Below are positions 34,522 through 45,000 of a DNA stretch of 64,000 nucleotides, piece by piece. The position numbers and the translations under genes were made by a program. Positions within the stretch are counted from its first letter, which is position 1; the number at the start of each line of letters is the position of its first letter. Source of the stretch: Roseobacter sp. Lineage in GTDB: Bacteria; Pseudomonadota; Alphaproteobacteria; Rhodobacterales; Rhodobacteraceae. Location of the stretch: the NCBI GenBank assembly GCA_024636495.1, contig JAGXGZ010000009.1, positions 62,001 through 126,000 of the forward strand. Direction: 5' to 3'. The notes beneath the pieces are model-generated. The model had not been told where the DNA came from. It searched no databases and saw nothing but the letters and a program-made list of their open reading frames with translations.

Positions 34522-35690
34522 TATTTCGCCGCCACAGGCTGCGCGCGCTCGACGATGCGCGCAAAGAAAGATGCGCCCACGGGGGCTATTTCGTCATCAA
34601 AGTTATATTCTGGGTGGTGCAATCCGGCGGTGTCTCCTTGGCCAAGGAACAGATAGGCACCGGGGCGTTTTTCGAGCATGTAGCTGAAATCCTCTGCGCC
34701 CATTTCCCGGCCATTGTCGGCAATCACATTGTCCTCGCCCGCCACTTCTGCTGCAACTTCCGCCGCAAACTCGGCGTTATGGGCCGTGTTGATCGTTGCT
34801 GGATACCCTTTGACATAGTTCAGCGTCGCCTCGACGTCATAGCTGGCCGCTTGACCGTCAACGATCTGCTGCATCCGGCGCATCACCATGGCCTGAACCT
34901 CCTTGTCGAAGGTCCGCACGGTGCCGTTGATATAGGCGGTTTCGGGGATCACGTTATCGACTGTCCCGGTGTGGATTTGCGTCACCGACACCACCAGATC
35001 ATTCAGCGCATAGTGGTTGCGGCTAACGATGGTCTGGATCGCTGTCGCAATACCGCAAGCGGCAACCACCGGATCACGGGTATCATGCGGCATCGCGCCA
35101 TGCCCCCCCAAACCTTTGATATGAATGTGAAACGTATCGACTGCGGCCATGATCGGCCCCGGAGTTGTATAAAACCCGCCCTTGTCGAAACCCGGCGCAT
35201 TGTGCAGCGCATAGACCTGCGCGATGTCGAACTTATCAAGAATGCCTTCGTCAACCATCACTTCAGCACCGCCGCCGGTTTCCTCGGCGGGTTGAAAGAT
35301 CAGCGCGACACGGCCTGCGAAATTGCGCGTCTCGGCCAAATATTTCGCGGCCCCCAGCAACATCGTGGTGTGCCCGTCGTGACCGCAGGCATGCATCTTG
35401 CCCTCGTGAGTACTGGCATAGTCCAGCCCCGTTGCCTCGGGGATCGGCAGGCCGTCCATGTCCGCGCGCAGGCCAATCGTCGGCCCGGCGCCCTGCCCGT
35501 TGATGATCGCGACCATGCCCGTCGTGGCAAATCCTTCGTACAGCTCGTCCACGCCAAATTCGCGCAAACGCTCGGCCACAAAGGCGGCCGTCTTGTGGCA
35601 TTCAACGCCCAGTTCGGGGATCGTGTGCAAATGTCTGCGCCACTGGGTCATCAGAGGGGCGAAATCCGCGATGCGGTTCACGACGGGCAT
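34521..35690 (-). CDS. M20 family amidohydrolase/metallopeptidase
   Basis: A 389-residue enzyme of the M20D amidohydrolase group (hippurate hydrolase, N-acyl amino acid amidohydrolase type). The metal site is seen in MHACGHDGHTTMLLG and QPAEETGGGAEVM, and the lid domain inserts with GLGGHGAMPHDTRDPV. It is the first gene of an operon with the two ureohydrolases, joined by a TAATG overlap. It may deacylate an N-acylated precursor of their substrates, but no specificity can be read. The start at 35690 fits family length; a much longer open frame extends across mazG but is not coding. Confidence 0.87.
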   Translation of the reverse strand: MPVVNRIADFAPLMTQWRRHLHTIPELGVECHKTAAFVAERLREFGVDELYEGFATTGMVAIINGQGAGPTIGLRADMDGLPIPEATGLDYASTHEGKMHACGHDGHTTMLLGAAKYLAETRNFAGRVALIFQPAEETGGGAEVMVDEGILDKFDIAQVYALHNAPGFDKGGFYTTPGPIMAAVDTFHIHIKGLGGHGAMPHDTRDPVVAACGIATAIQTIVSRNHYALNDLVVSVTQIHTGTVDNVIPETAYINGTVRTFDKEVQAMVMRRMQQIVDGQAASYDVEATLNYVKGYPATINTAHNAEFAAEVAAEVAGEDNVIADNGREMGAEDFSYMLEKRPGAYLFLGQGDTAGLHHPEYNFDDEIAPVGASFFARIVERAQPVAAK

Positions 35691-35753
35691 TGGGTGGACT
35701 CCTGCATTGATCTTGGTCAGGTTGCATCTGACACCAGACACAAGGGCGCTGCA

Positions 35754-36578
35754 ATGGCCGAGACAACAAATGACGCGCTGATCCATGATCAATCCGCAGG
35801 GATCGAGCGGCTTTTGGAAATTATGCGCCGCCTGCGCGATCCTGACACCGGATGCCCTTGGGATATCGAACAGGATTTCGACAGCATCGCCCCCTACACC
35901 ATTGAAGAGGCTTACGAAGTTGCCGATGCCATCGCGCGCCGTGACTGGCCCGAGCTTGAGGGCGAGCTGGGCGATCTGCTGCTGCAAACCGTGTATCATA
36001 CGGCGATGGGCGAAGAAGAGGGCCATTTCACCTTTCAATCGGTGGTGCGGAATATCTCGGATAAGATGGTCGCGCGGCACCCGCACGTGTTTGGCGACGA
36101 ATCCCGCGATAAATCCGCGGATCAGCAGACGGCGGATTGGGAGAAGATCAAGGCCGCCGAGCGTGCTGGCAAGGCGCAAGGTGGCGCACTGGACGGGGTC
36201 GCCATCGGCCTGCCCGCCTTGCTGCGTGCCTATAAGTTGCAAAAACGCGCTGCGCGTGTCGGGTTCGACTGGCCCGAAACCGGCGATGTGATCGCCAAGA
36301 TTACCGAGGAAGCCGCCGAACTGGTCGAGGCCCGCGATACCCTGACCCAAGCGGAGGTCGAGGAAGAATTCGGCGATCTGATGTTCGTGATGGCCAATCT
36401 GGGGCGTCATCTGGGTGTAGACCCGGAAGCCGCCCTGCGTGCCGCCAACGCAAAATTCATCCGGCGTTTCGAAGGCGTCGAGGCACGGCTGGCCGCGATC
36501 GGTAAGACCCCCGCCGACAGTGATCTGGCCGAGATGGACGCGCTATGGGACGCAGTGAAAGTGGCGGAACGCAGCTAA
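35754..36578 (+). CDS. mazG: Nucleoside triphosphate pyrophosphohydrolase
   Basis: MazG hydrolyses non-canonical and excess NTPs to NMP and pyrophosphate. The 274-residue protein has two MazG domains. The first contains GCPWDIEQDFDSIAPYTIEEAYEVADAI and ELEGELGDLLLQTVYH, the E-E-x-x-E / E-x-x-D metal motif; the second repeats this as ITEEAAELVEA and EEEFGDLMFVMANL. The start at 35754 matches the family; the frame is open far upstream across the antisense of the M20 gene, an effect of GC-rich codon use. Confidence 0.94.
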   Translation: MAETTNDALIHDQSAGIERLLEIMRRLRDPDTGCPWDIEQDFDSIAPYTIEEAYEVADAIARRDWPELEGELGDLLLQTVYHTAMGEEEGHFTFQSVVRNISDKMVARHPHVFGDESRDKSADQQTADWEKIKAAERAGKAQGGALDGVAIGLPALLRAYKLQKRAARVGFDWPETGDVIAKITEEAAELVEARDTLTQAEVEEEFGDLMFVMANLGRHLGVDPEAALRAANAKFIRRFEGVEARLAAIGKTPADSDLAEMDALWDAVKVAERS

Positions 36579-36651
36579 ACCGTTTGTCCTTTGCTGGACA
36601 AGTGCCCCGGCTTGCGGCAAGGCTCTGCGCATCATCACGACAGGAGCCCCT

Positions 36652-37593
36652 ATGACCCCGCGCAAGATCATTATCGACACCGACCCCGGTCAGGACGACG
36701 CCGTTGCCATTCTTCTTGCGCTTGCCAGCCCCGAGGATGTCGAGGTTTTGGGGATCACCTGCGTCGCGGGCAATGTGCCACTGGATTTGACCACGCGCAA
36801 CGCCCGGATCGTGTGCGAATTGGCGGGCAAGACCGACGTCAAGGTTTTCGCTGGATGCGACCGCCCATTGGGCCGCGCGTTGGTGACTGCCGAACATGTG
36901 CATGGCAAGACCGGTCTTGACGGCCCGGACCTGCCCGAACCCACAATGCCACTTGCAGATGGCCATGCCGTTGATTTCATTATCGATACCTTGCGCGACC
37001 ATGCGCCGGGCACGGTCACGCTGTGCCCGCTGGGGCCGCTGACAAACATCGCCACTGCGCTGACCAAAGCCCCCGATATTGCGACCCGCATCGCCAAGAT
37101 CGTGCTGATGGGCGGTGGCTATTTCGAAGGGGGCAACATCACCCCCGTGGCTGAATTCAACATTTACGTCGATCCGCAAGCCGCTGATATTGTTTTTAAA
37201 TCCGGTGCGCCCATCGTTGTGATGCCATTGGATGTCACGCACAAAGCTCTGGTTACTGCGGCCCGCAACGACGCGTTTCGCGGCATAGGCAGCCCGGTGG
37301 GCATTGCCGTCGCGCAGATGACTGAATTTTTCGAACGGTTCGACAAAGAAAAATACGGCTCCGAAGGGGCTCCGTTGCATGATCCTTGTGTCACGGCCTA
37401 TCTGATCCGCCCTGACTTGTTCACGGGCCGCCACATCAATGTCGAGATCGAAACAGAGTCGGAATTGACAATGGGCATGACAGTTGCAGACTGGTGGGGT
37501 GTGACGGACCGTGCCCCCAACGCCACCTTCATGAACGGCATCGACGCAGATGGGTTTTTCAACCTGTTGACCGAACGGCTGGCCCGGCTGTGA
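36652..37593 (+). CDS. Inosine-uridine-type nucleoside hydrolase
   Basis: A 313-residue calcium-dependent nucleoside N-ribohydrolase used in purine/pyrimidine salvage. The calcium site is IDTDPGQDDA (residues 8-17); further family segments are ITCVAGNVPLD, HGKTGLDG, PLGPLTNIATAL and EFNIYVDPQAADIVF, plus HDPCVTAY near the end. ACAGGAG precedes the ATG. It is joined to the acetyltransferase gene by a GTGA overlap. Base preference is not predictable from these motifs. Confidence 0.92.
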   Translation: MTPRKIIIDTDPGQDDAVAILLALASPEDVEVLGITCVAGNVPLDLTTRNARIVCELAGKTDVKVFAGCDRPLGRALVTAEHVHGKTGLDGPDLPEPTMPLADGHAVDFIIDTLRDHAPGTVTLCPLGPLTNIATALTKAPDIATRIAKIVLMGGGYFEGGNITPVAEFNIYVDPQAADIVFKSGAPIVVMPLDVTHKALVTAARNDAFRGIGSPVGIAVAQMTEFFERFDKEKYGSEGAPLHDPCVTAYLIRPDLFTGRHINVEIETESELTMGMTVADWWGVTDRAPNATFMNGIDADGFFNLLTERLARL

Positions 37594-38039
37594 GCGCCGC
37601 TTTTACCCTTGCGAAAATTGAACATCTGGACCGGCTCGTTGCCCTTGTCGCCGCTTTTCAGGCCGAAGAAGGGATAGAACAAACCGATGAGGTGCGGCGG
37701 GGCGGCCTAAGTCCCCTGCTTGAGGGGATCCCCCACGGTGTTGCCTATCTGATCGGCCCTGCCCGTGCGCCCATCGGCTATGTGATCATCACCTTTGGCT
37801 GGTCTGTTGAATTCGGTGGTCTCGATGCGATCATCGACGAGATTTACGTCCGTCCCGGCGTGCGTGGCCGTGGCATCGCGACAGAGGCTTTGATGGCGGT
37901 CCCGAATGCCTTGGCGGGTGGCGGAGTGAAAGCCATCCATCTTGAGGTCGACCGCGACAATGCCGTCGCCCAGAAATTATACGCCCGCGCAGGGTTTCGC
38001 CCCCGCGAGCGCTATATGATGATGTCCCGCAAACTTTAG
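37590..38039 (+). CDS. GNAT family N-acetyltransferase
   Basis: A 149-residue acetyltransferase with the acetyl-CoA binding motif A in IDEIYVRPGVRGRGIATEALM (R-G-x-G-x-A pattern) and motif B in HLEVDRDNAVAQKLYARAGFRPRERYMMM. The start is the GTG at 37590 overlapping the TGA of the nucleoside hydrolase gene, since no better start lies in the conserved part. The target amine is unknown. Confidence 0.87.
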   Translation: MSAAFTLAKIEHLDRLVALVAAFQAEEGIEQTDEVRRGGLSPLLEGIPHGVAYLIGPARAPIGYVIITFGWSVEFGGLDAIIDEIYVRPGVRGRGIATEALMAVPNALAGGGVKAIHLEVDRDNAVAQKLYARAGFRPRERYMMMSRKL

Positions 38040-38042
38040 GCG

Positions 38043-38579
38043 TCACATCATTCCAACGACGATCACCATCAGCAGCGAATAAAGCATAACGCCCCCGATC
38101 ACGAGCCAAACGCCGTAATTCCGCCCAAAGGTCGCCTTGGCCATCTCTTTGGCCTGATAGACCAGATCGGGCCACGTATAGCTGACAAAATCACCTTGCG
38201 TGAACACTGCTTTGATGCGGCCATCGGCGTCGACCACGGGCAAGCGGCGAAACCGTTCGTTCGACATGATCCGCAGCCAATCCACCACATCGTCAGTTTC
38301 CTTGGCGATGCGAGGGTTGCGGGTCATGATTTCCGCAAGGTGGGTTTTTTCAGCGTCAAGCCCGCCGTTAACCAGCTTTTTCATCACATCACGCTCGGTC
38401 ACGACGCCGATCACCTTTTGGTCTGCGTCAACGATGATGACAGAGCCGAAATTCTTTTCGCTCATCGCTGCCACGGCCTCTTTGACGCTGGCGGTTTCCG
38501 CGAATGTAAGGGGCTTTGGTTTATTGGCAAATTCCGGGCGGTCTTTCAGTTGCATTCCGACATAGTTGGAGGCGGCCAT
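38043..38579 (-). CDS. CBS-domain protein with C-terminal membrane helix
   Basis: A 178-residue protein with a pair of CBS domains (about residues 20-75 and 80-140: SVIIVDADQKVIGVVTERDVMKKL and RLPVVDADGRIKAVFTQGDFV in parts), expected to bind adenine nucleotides, and a C-terminal hydrophobic helix (about 157-177) that should anchor it in the membrane. The function is regulatory in general; a partner is not identifiable. AGGAG before the ATG supports the start. It is convergent with the GNAT gene, three bases apart. Confidence 0.87.
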   Translation of the reverse strand: MAASNYVGMQLKDRPEFANKPKPLTFAETASVKEAVAAMSEKNFGSVIIVDADQKVIGVVTERDVMKKLVNGGLDAEKTHLAEIMTRNPRIAKETDDVVDWLRIMSNERFRRLPVVDADGRIKAVFTQGDFVSYTWPDLVYQAKEMAKATFGRNYGVWLVIGGVMLYSLLMVIVVGMM

Positions 38580-38689
38580 ATTTGATCTCCTGTAATTTGT
38601 TTCGACGATACCTAGCCATTAAAACTAGACCGGTTCAGGAAATGGCAAGAAAACTGGTGCTTGGGCGATGACGCTCCTATATATCAAGC

Positions 38690-40102
38690 ATGACATTTAT
38701 AGCCCCCTTCGATAACAGCTACGCGGCCCTGCCCGATGGCTTTTTCACCCGCATCAACCCCACCCCCGTTGCCGCGCCGCAGGTGCTCGCGTTCAATGCC
38801 AGGCTTGCCAAGACGTTGGGCATCCGCCACGCGGACCCTGATGATATTGCCCTAGCACTAAGTGGCAATGCGCTGCCCGACGGGGCCGCACCGCTGGCGC
38901 AACTGTATGCGGGTCATCAATTCGGCAATTATAACCCCCAGCTTGGCGACGGACGCGCGATTTTGCTGGGCGAGGTTGTGGACACAGGTGGCATCCGCCG
39001 CGACATCCAGCTTAAGGGGTCGGGGCGCACGCCCTACTCGCGCGGCGGTGACGGGCGTGCGTGGCTGGGGCCGGTGCTGCGCGAATATGTGGTGTCCGAG
39101 GCGATGCACGCCCTTGGCATCCCCACGACACGTGCTTTGGCCGCTGTCAGGTCGGGCGAAGACGTTTACCGCGAAACGGCGCTGCCCGGTGCGGTGCTGA
39201 CCCGTGTCGCCACCAGCCACCTGCGCGTTGGTACGTTTCAGGTCTTTGCCCATCGCGGCGAGCTTGAGAACCTTCAAACGCTGACTGACTATGCCATTGC
39301 CCGCCATTACCCGCAGGCCGAGGGGGCGATGGGGCTGCTCCGTGCAGTCTGCGCGCGGCAGGCCGATCTGATTGCCGCCTGGATGTCAGTGGGCTTTATC
39401 CACGGGGTGATGAACACCGACAATTGTGCCATCTCGGGCGAGACGATTGATTACGGGCCTTGCGCGTTCATGGATGCGTTTCATGCCAATCGCGTCTTCA
39501 GCTCCATTGACCGTCAGGGGCGTTATGCCTTTTCCAACCAACCGCAGATTGCCGTCTGGAATATGGCGCAGCTTGCCACCGCACTGATCCAACTGTCAGG
39601 CGATAAAGACGCAGCGATTGAGCAGGCCACGCAGATCGTACATGCGATGCCCGCATTGATAGAGGCGGCATGGCTCAAGCGGTTTGGCGCAAAGATCGGC
39701 ATCGTGGATGCGCAGCCCGAAGATACCGCGCTGATCGAAGATCTGTTGGGATTGATGCAAAAGGACGGCGCGGATTTCACCAATGCGTTTCGTAGCTTGG
39801 GCCGTGACCATGCCGTTGATGAGTTTCTGGACAGCGAAGCGTTCGAGGCGTGGCATGCCCGTTGGCAGGCGCGCATTGGAACCGAAACCGATGTTGACCG
39901 CACCATGAATGCCGCCAACCCTGCGATCATCCCACGCAATCACCGGATTGAACAGATGATCGAAGCAGCCGTTGCGGGCGATATGGCCCCGTTCGAGCGT
40001 CTGATGAAAGCCCTTGCCACGCCCTATGACAGCACCGACCAAGACTTGCACCGCCCCCCATCGGAACGCGAGATCGTGCCAGCAACGTTTTGCGGAACCT
40101 AA
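38690..40102 (+). CDS. selO: SelO-type protein adenylyltransferase (YdiU family)
   Basis: SelO has a pseudokinase fold that binds ATP in flipped orientation and transfers AMP to Ser, Thr or Tyr of target proteins; it is linked to redox control. The 470-residue protein shows [52 protein letters not shown] and the late [10 protein letters not shown] with NTDNCA metal-binding Asn/Asp. It ends [10 protein letters not shown]: a Cys close to the C-terminus in the place where animal homologues have selenocysteine. Targets are unknown here. Confidence 0.93.
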   Translation: MTFIAPFDNSYAALPDGFFTRINPTPVAAPQVLAFNARLAKTLGIRHADPDDIALALSGNALPDGAAPLAQLYAGHQFGNYNPQLGDGRAILLGEVVDTGGIRRDIQLKGSGRTPYSRGGDGRAWLGPVLREYVVSEAMHALGIPTTRALAAVRSGEDVYRETALPGAVLTRVATSHLRVGTFQVFAHRGELENLQTLTDYAIARHYPQAEGAMGLLRAVCARQADLIAAWMSVGFIHGVMNTDNCAISGETIDYGPCAFMDAFHANRVFSSIDRQGRYAFSNQPQIAVWNMAQLATALIQLSGDKDAAIEQATQIVHAMPALIEAAWLKRFGAKIGIVDAQPEDTALIEDLLGLMQKDGADFTNAFRSLGRDHAVDEFLDSEAFEAWHARWQARIGTETDVDRTMNAANPAIIPRNHRIEQMIEAAVAGDMAPFERLMKALATPYDSTDQDLHRPPSEREIVPATFCGT

Positions 40103-40986
40103 GCGAGGCGCGGTTTGCGGTTGATCAGATAAATTCCGGCGGCGACCAGAACAAGAGCGGCCCAGACCGACCATGCCACATGCTCGGACAGAAGCAGCCA
40201 GCCAAGGATGACGGAAAACACCGGCGACAGAAAACTGAACGATGCGACAGTGGATGCAGGGTACACTGACATCAGCCAGAACCACGCCAGAAATCCAAGG
40301 CTCGCCACCGCGATAATCTGAAAGCCCAACCCCACCAGATGGATCATTTGCAGGTCCCGAATAAGCGGGCCAAACAGCGGTGCGATCAGCACCAGTATGG
40401 GCCCCGAGATCGCTACCTGGCACATCAGTTGCTGCGCAGGCGGGACTTTCTCAAGCGGCGTGATACGCACCAGCAAGGCGATCCCTGCCCAGCATAGAGC
40501 GGACGTCAGGGCCAGCAAATCGCCCGTCCAGCTGACATGCCCGCCGCTGCGGTCGATCAGCGCGACCGCAACGCCCGACATGGCCAGAACCAACCCCACG
40601 ACCTTGAGGGTTGTCAGCCGCTCGTTTGGCAGCAGGAAATTTGCCGCAATCGTCAGCCAGACTGGCATGGAATAAAAAATCACCGACGCACGGCTGACAG
40701 TCGTGTTGTCTAGCGCGATGAAAAGGCAGGTAAATTCAAAGGTGAACAGCAACCCTGAAACGATGGCCCATCCCCAGGCCGCCCGCGGGAATGAAAAACT
40801 AACGCCGCGCAGTTTCATCCAGATGATCAAGACGACCACGGCCCCTAAAGATCGTAGGCCCGCCGAAAATACCGGGTTGAAGCCGCCGTTCGTGACCTTG
40901 ATCACGACCTGATTGAACGCCAGATTTAGCGCAAAGGCGATCAGGGCGACGGCCCCGAACATGTCTATTTGTGATTTACGTTCCAT
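40099..40986 (-). CDS. EamA/DMT family transporter
   Basis: A 295-residue inner-membrane protein with ten predicted helices in two EamA repeats (first near residues 10-140, second about 150-285, the latter with [20 protein letters not shown] and [18 protein letters not shown]). The family exports amino acids, nucleotides or metabolites, and the substrate here is unknown. The ATG at 40986 opens the first helix; an upstream in-frame extension is not supported. The gene ends overlapping the selO stop by four bases. Confidence 0.87.
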   Translation of the reverse strand: MERKSQIDMFGAVALIAFALNLAFNQVVIKVTNGGFNPVFSAGLRSLGAVVVLIIWMKLRGVSFSFPRAAWGWAIVSGLLFTFEFTCLFIALDNTTVSRASVIFYSMPVWLTIAANFLLPNERLTTLKVVGLVLAMSGVAVALIDRSGGHVSWTGDLLALTSALCWAGIALLVRITPLEKVPPAQQLMCQVAISGPILVLIAPLFGPLIRDLQMIHLVGLGFQIIAVASLGFLAWFWLMSVYPASTVASFSFLSPVFSVILGWLLLSEHVAWSVWAALVLVAAGIYLINRKPRLA

Positions 40987-41121
40987 GCCCTCACAAACCC
41001 GCGTTGGCAAAGGCTTGTCAATCGGTTTGACGCCGACCGCCGCCCCGGAGTGTATCAAAGGCTTGCGCCGTACGCGGATTTCGAACAGTGTCTTTCGAGA
41101 AATACCAATGGGGAATTGGAC

Positions 41122-42012
41122 ATGAGCTTGATGAAAACACTGGCCAAAGTGGCCATCGGCGTTGCGGTTGCCAAAGGGGCCAGCAGCATGATGAAGCAAG
41201 GCAGCAAATCCGGAAACGCAGGCAGCGCCGGCGGGCTTGGCGGCCTTTTGGGGGGCCTGACGGGTGCCATGTCGGGCGGGTCGACCGGTGGATCTGCCGG
41301 ACGCAGCGCTTCGGGTGGTGGCTTGCAGGACATGCTGGGCGGTCTGATGGGTGGCAGCTCTGGCACCAGCGGGGGGTTGGGCGGCTTGCTAAACCAGCTT
41401 GGCGGCAGCTCTGGTGCGTCCGGTGGCGGGCTTGGTGGCTTGCTGAACCAGTTGGGTGGCAGCACCGGTGGGGCCACAGGCGGCGGCTTGGGCGGTTTGC
41501 TGGGCGGATTGGCTGGTGCAGCGGGTGCAGGCGGCCTGCTGTCAAGCCTTGGCGGTTCGACAAGCGGCAAGCCAGAGCGTGAAGAGGCCGATTTCGGTGC
41601 AGTGTTAAATTCGCAGTTCGACAGCAACCCGACCCCCGCAATGGAGCCCTCGCAAGGTCAGGAAGTCATGGCTGCCTTGATGATCGCGGCGATGATACAA
41701 GCCGCGAAATCTGATGGAACCTTTGATGACGGTGAGCGCGAAAAGCTGCTGTCGCACTTGGGGGATGTCGATGCCGAAGAGGCCGCCTTTGTAAAGGCGC
41801 GGATGGATGCACCGGTTGATGTCGACGGTCTGGTTGCACAGACCCCCGATGGCATGGGCCCGCAGGTTTATGCAATGTCATTGCTGGCCATTGATCTGGA
41901 TACCCAAGACGAAGCGCAGTATCTGCACCAGCTGGCCAAGGGCTATGGCATGGACCCCGCCGCTGTAAACGAGATCCATGCGCAGATGGGTGTGCCGTCC
42001 CTTTATACCTAA
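41122..42012 (+). CDS. DUF533 / TerB-like protein with Gly/Leu-rich repeats
   Basis: A 296-residue protein. After a short N-terminal helix (MSLMKTLAKVAIGVAVAKGA) comes a low-complexity region of GGLGGLL-type repeats (about residues 35-145), and then a helical DUF533/TerB-like domain (about 180-296: ALMIAAMIQAAKSDGTFDDGEREKLL and SLLAIDLDT...EAQYLHQLAKG). The family is found as inner-membrane-associated proteins of unknown role in envelope stress. The Asp/Glu pattern of the TerB core is kept. It is divergent from the EamA gene. Confidence 0.85.
   Translation: MSLMKTLAKVAIGVAVAKGASSMMKQGSKSGNAGSAGGLGGLLGGLTGAMSGGSTGGSAGRSASGGGLQDMLGGLMGGSSGTSGGLGGLLNQLGGSSGASGGGLGGLLNQLGGSTGGATGGGLGGLLGGLAGAAGAGGLLSSLGGSTSGKPEREEADFGAVLNSQFDSNPTPAMEPSQGQEVMAALMIAAMIQAAKSDGTFDDGEREKLLSHLGDVDAEEAAFVKARMDAPVDVDGLVAQTPDGMGPQVYAMSLLAIDLDTQDEAQYLHQLAKGYGMDPAAVNEIHAQMGVPSLYT
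41371..41544 (+). repeat. Gly/Leu-rich imperfect tandem repeat in the DUF533 gene
   Basis: About three units of 18-19 codons, of the type GLGGLLNQLGGSSGASGG, occupy residues 84-141. Units one and two are close copies; the third is degenerate. Leu spaced through Gly/Ser-rich sequence suggests self-association or membrane surface contact. Confidence 0.7.
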
Positions 42013-42019
42013 GGGCTAG

Positions 42020-42064
42020 CCGTTTTCTTTGAAGAAAACGGACCGGAGTTTTTGAAAACTCCGG
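42020..42064. terminator. Two adjacent perfect hairpins between convergent genes
   Basis: Two 10-bp perfect inverted repeats stand side by side: 42020-42041 and 42043-42064, each with a two-base TG loop and A/T-rich tips. They separate the DUF533 gene (+) and mfd (-) and probably act as a bidirectional terminator. A similar pair lies at 53469-53509. Confidence 0.7.
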
Positions 42065-42068
42065 GGCC

Positions 42069-45000
42069 TCAGGCCTTGGCTTTTTTGACCGCCTTTTCTT
42101 TGGCGATGACATGTTCGGCAAGATCACGGGCGATTGCAAAGGCACCCTTGATCTTGTCGGTGTCGTTTTTCCAATCGCGTTTCACAACGATCTTGTTGTC
42201 TTTGACGCGTGCCAGCCCGCGCTGGTCCTGAATAAAGGTAACAAGCCCCTCGGGGGACGCGAATTTATCATTGTGGAACTGGATCGTAGCCCCTTTCGGC
42301 CCGCCATCCAACTTGGCAATGCCTGCCCGCTTGCACATCGCCTTGATGCGGATAACCAAGATCAGCGTGTTGACCTCGCGCGGCAATTTGCCAAAGCGGT
42401 CGATCATTTCAGCGGCAAAGCCTTCAAGTTCAACCTTTGTGGTCAGGCTGGACAGGCGACGGTAAAGCCCAAGACGCACGTCAAGATCGGGCACATAGGT
42501 CTCGGGGATCAGCACCGGCACGCCCAGATTGATCTGCGGTGCCCATTGGCCGTCATCGTCAATCACGCCCTCCATCTCGCCTGCCCTGATCTTGGCAATC
42601 GCGTCTTCGAGCATGGATTGGTACAGTTCAAATCCGACATCGCGCATCTGGCCGGATTGTTCCTCGCCCAGCAGATTGCCCGCGCCGCGAATATCAAGGT
42701 CTTGGCTGGCCAGCGTGAACCCTGCCCCCAACGTATCAAGGCTGCCCAACACGCGCAGGCGTTTTTCGGCGGTCGCCGTCAGCTTGGCACGCGGTTTGGT
42801 CGTCAGATAGGCATAAGCGCGGGTTTTCGAGCGGCCCACGCGCCCCCTGATCTGATACAGCTGCGCCAGCCCGAACATGTCGGCGCGGTGCACGATCATC
42901 GTGTTGGCTGTCGGGATATCAAGACCGGATTCCACAATCGTCGTGGCCAGCAGGATATCATATTTGCCATCGTAGAAGGCATTCATCCGGTCATCAAGTT
43001 CTCCGGCGGCCATTTGCCCATGGGCGACCAGATAGGTCAATTCGGGCAGTTGGTCTTTCAGAAACGCCTCGATCTCGGGCAGGTCGCTGATGCGCGGAAC
43101 CACGTAAAACGACTGACCGCCCCGATAATGTTCGCGCAACAGCGCTTCGCGCAGGGTGACCGTGTCGAATTCGCTGACATAGGTGCGGATAGCCAAACGG
43201 TCGACGGGCGGCGTGCCGATGATCGACAGATCGCGCACGCCTGTCAGGCTAAGTTGCAGCGTCCGAGGGATCGGCGTTGCGGTCAGGGTCAGCACGTGGA
43301 TATCAGTGCGCATCGCCTTCAGACGTTCTTTGTGGCCGACGCCGAAATGCTGTTCTTCGTCGATCACCAGAAGGCCCAAGTTGTTGAATTTAATGTTCTT
43401 TGCCAGCAAGGCATGGGTTCCGATCACCACATCAACGGTGCCTTTGGCCATACCCTCGCGGGTGGTGTTGGCGTCTTTGGTGGACACAAACCGCGACAGC
43501 TGGCGCACCTCAAGCGGGAATCCGCGGAACCGTTCGGTAAAGGACTTATAGTGTTGCCGCGCCAGCAAGGTCGTAGGCGCAATGACGGCGACCTGAAGCC
43601 CCGACATGGCAGCAACAAAAGCGGCGCGCATGGCGACCTCGGTCTTGCCAAAGCCCACATCGCCGCAAATCAAGCGGTCCATCGGGTTGCCGCTGGTCAG
43701 ATCGTCAATAACGTCGTTGATCGCAGACATCTGATCGTCGGTTTCAGTATAGGGGAAGCGCGCGGAAAACGCGTCCCACATGCCCGGAGGTGGGTCCATA
43801 ATCGGCGCGCGGCGCAAGGCACGCTCGGCTGCGATGCGGATCAGCTTGTCCGCCATCTCGCGGATGCGTTCCTTGAGCTTGGCCTTTTTCGACTGCCATG
43901 CCCCGCCGCCAAGTTTGTCAAGCAGCCCTTCGTCATGGCCGTATTTAGACAGCAGTTCGATGTTTTCGACCGGTAAATACAGCTTTGAATTCTCGGCATA
44001 TTCCAGCAGAAGGCATTCATGGGCAGCGCCTGCGGCGGTGATAACCTCCATCCCCAGATAGCGGCCAATGCCGTGATCCACATGGACCACCAGATCGCCG
44101 GGGGTCAGGGATTGGGTTTCGGTCAGGAAATTTTCGGCGCGGCGTTTGCGCTTGGTTGACCGGATCAGACGGTCACCTAGAATATCCTGCTCGGATATGA
44201 CGGTCAGATGCCCGTCCTTGTCGCCGCCAAAGGGGGCTTCGAACCCGTGTTCCAGCGGCCAGACGGCCAGATGCAGGCCCCGTTTGCCAATGCGGGTGCC
44301 ATTTGGGATCGGGATGACGTCTGAGAGGCCTTCGTCTTCGATCAGACCCGTCAGACGTTCACGCGCGCCTTCGGAATAGCTGGCAATGACAACGGGGCCT
44401 TGGGATATCTTGACTTTAAGATGCGCAGACAAAGCTCCGAAAAGGCTGATGGATTCCTGCTGACGCTCTGGCGCAAAGTTGCGCCCGATGCGCCCGCCCG
44501 CGTCCAGCACGTTTGGTCCCGTGGGCTGTGGCAAGGGTTTGAACTGGATCACGCGTTTGCCGATCAATGCGGCCTCCCAAGCCGTATCTGTCAGATACAA
44601 ACCGTCGGGTGGCGCGGGCTTATAGACGCTGTCCATTTTGGACCGGTTGGCCATCGCAATGCGCCGGGTCTCGTATTGATCCGCGATGCTGTCCCACCGG
44701 GCAAGCCGCTGTGCGGTGACCTGATCATCCAATGTCACAGTCGCTTTGGGCAAATAGTCAAACAGCGTTTCCAGATGCTCGTGAAAGAACGACATCCAAT
44801 GTTCGGCACCTTGATGTTTGCGGCCCGCGCTGATGGCCTCGTAGAGCGGATCATCGGTGCCTGCCGCGCCAAATTCGATGCGGTAGTTCTGGCGAAACCG
44901 GGTGATCGCGGGCTCGTCCAAGATCACCTCGCTGACAGGGGCCAGTTCGACCAGATCAAGCTTTTCGGTCGTGCGCTGCGTGGCCGCGTCAAAGCGGCGT

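Noticed and set aside
34503-36578. Very long open frame on the + strand (691 codons) across the M20 gene and mazG
   Set aside because: Only the part from 35754 matches MazG. The rest is the antisense of the M20 gene, kept open by GC-rich codon use.
41371-41544. Repeats considered as a CRISPR or mobile-element signature
   Set aside because: The units are in frame, encode a Gly/Leu-rich protein segment and have no spacers.
42111-43976. 621-codon + strand open frame inside mfd, and a similar 375-codon frame at 44400-45527
   Set aside because: Both are antisense shadows of the well-supported mfd gene, with no family features and His/Gln/Arg-rich composition.
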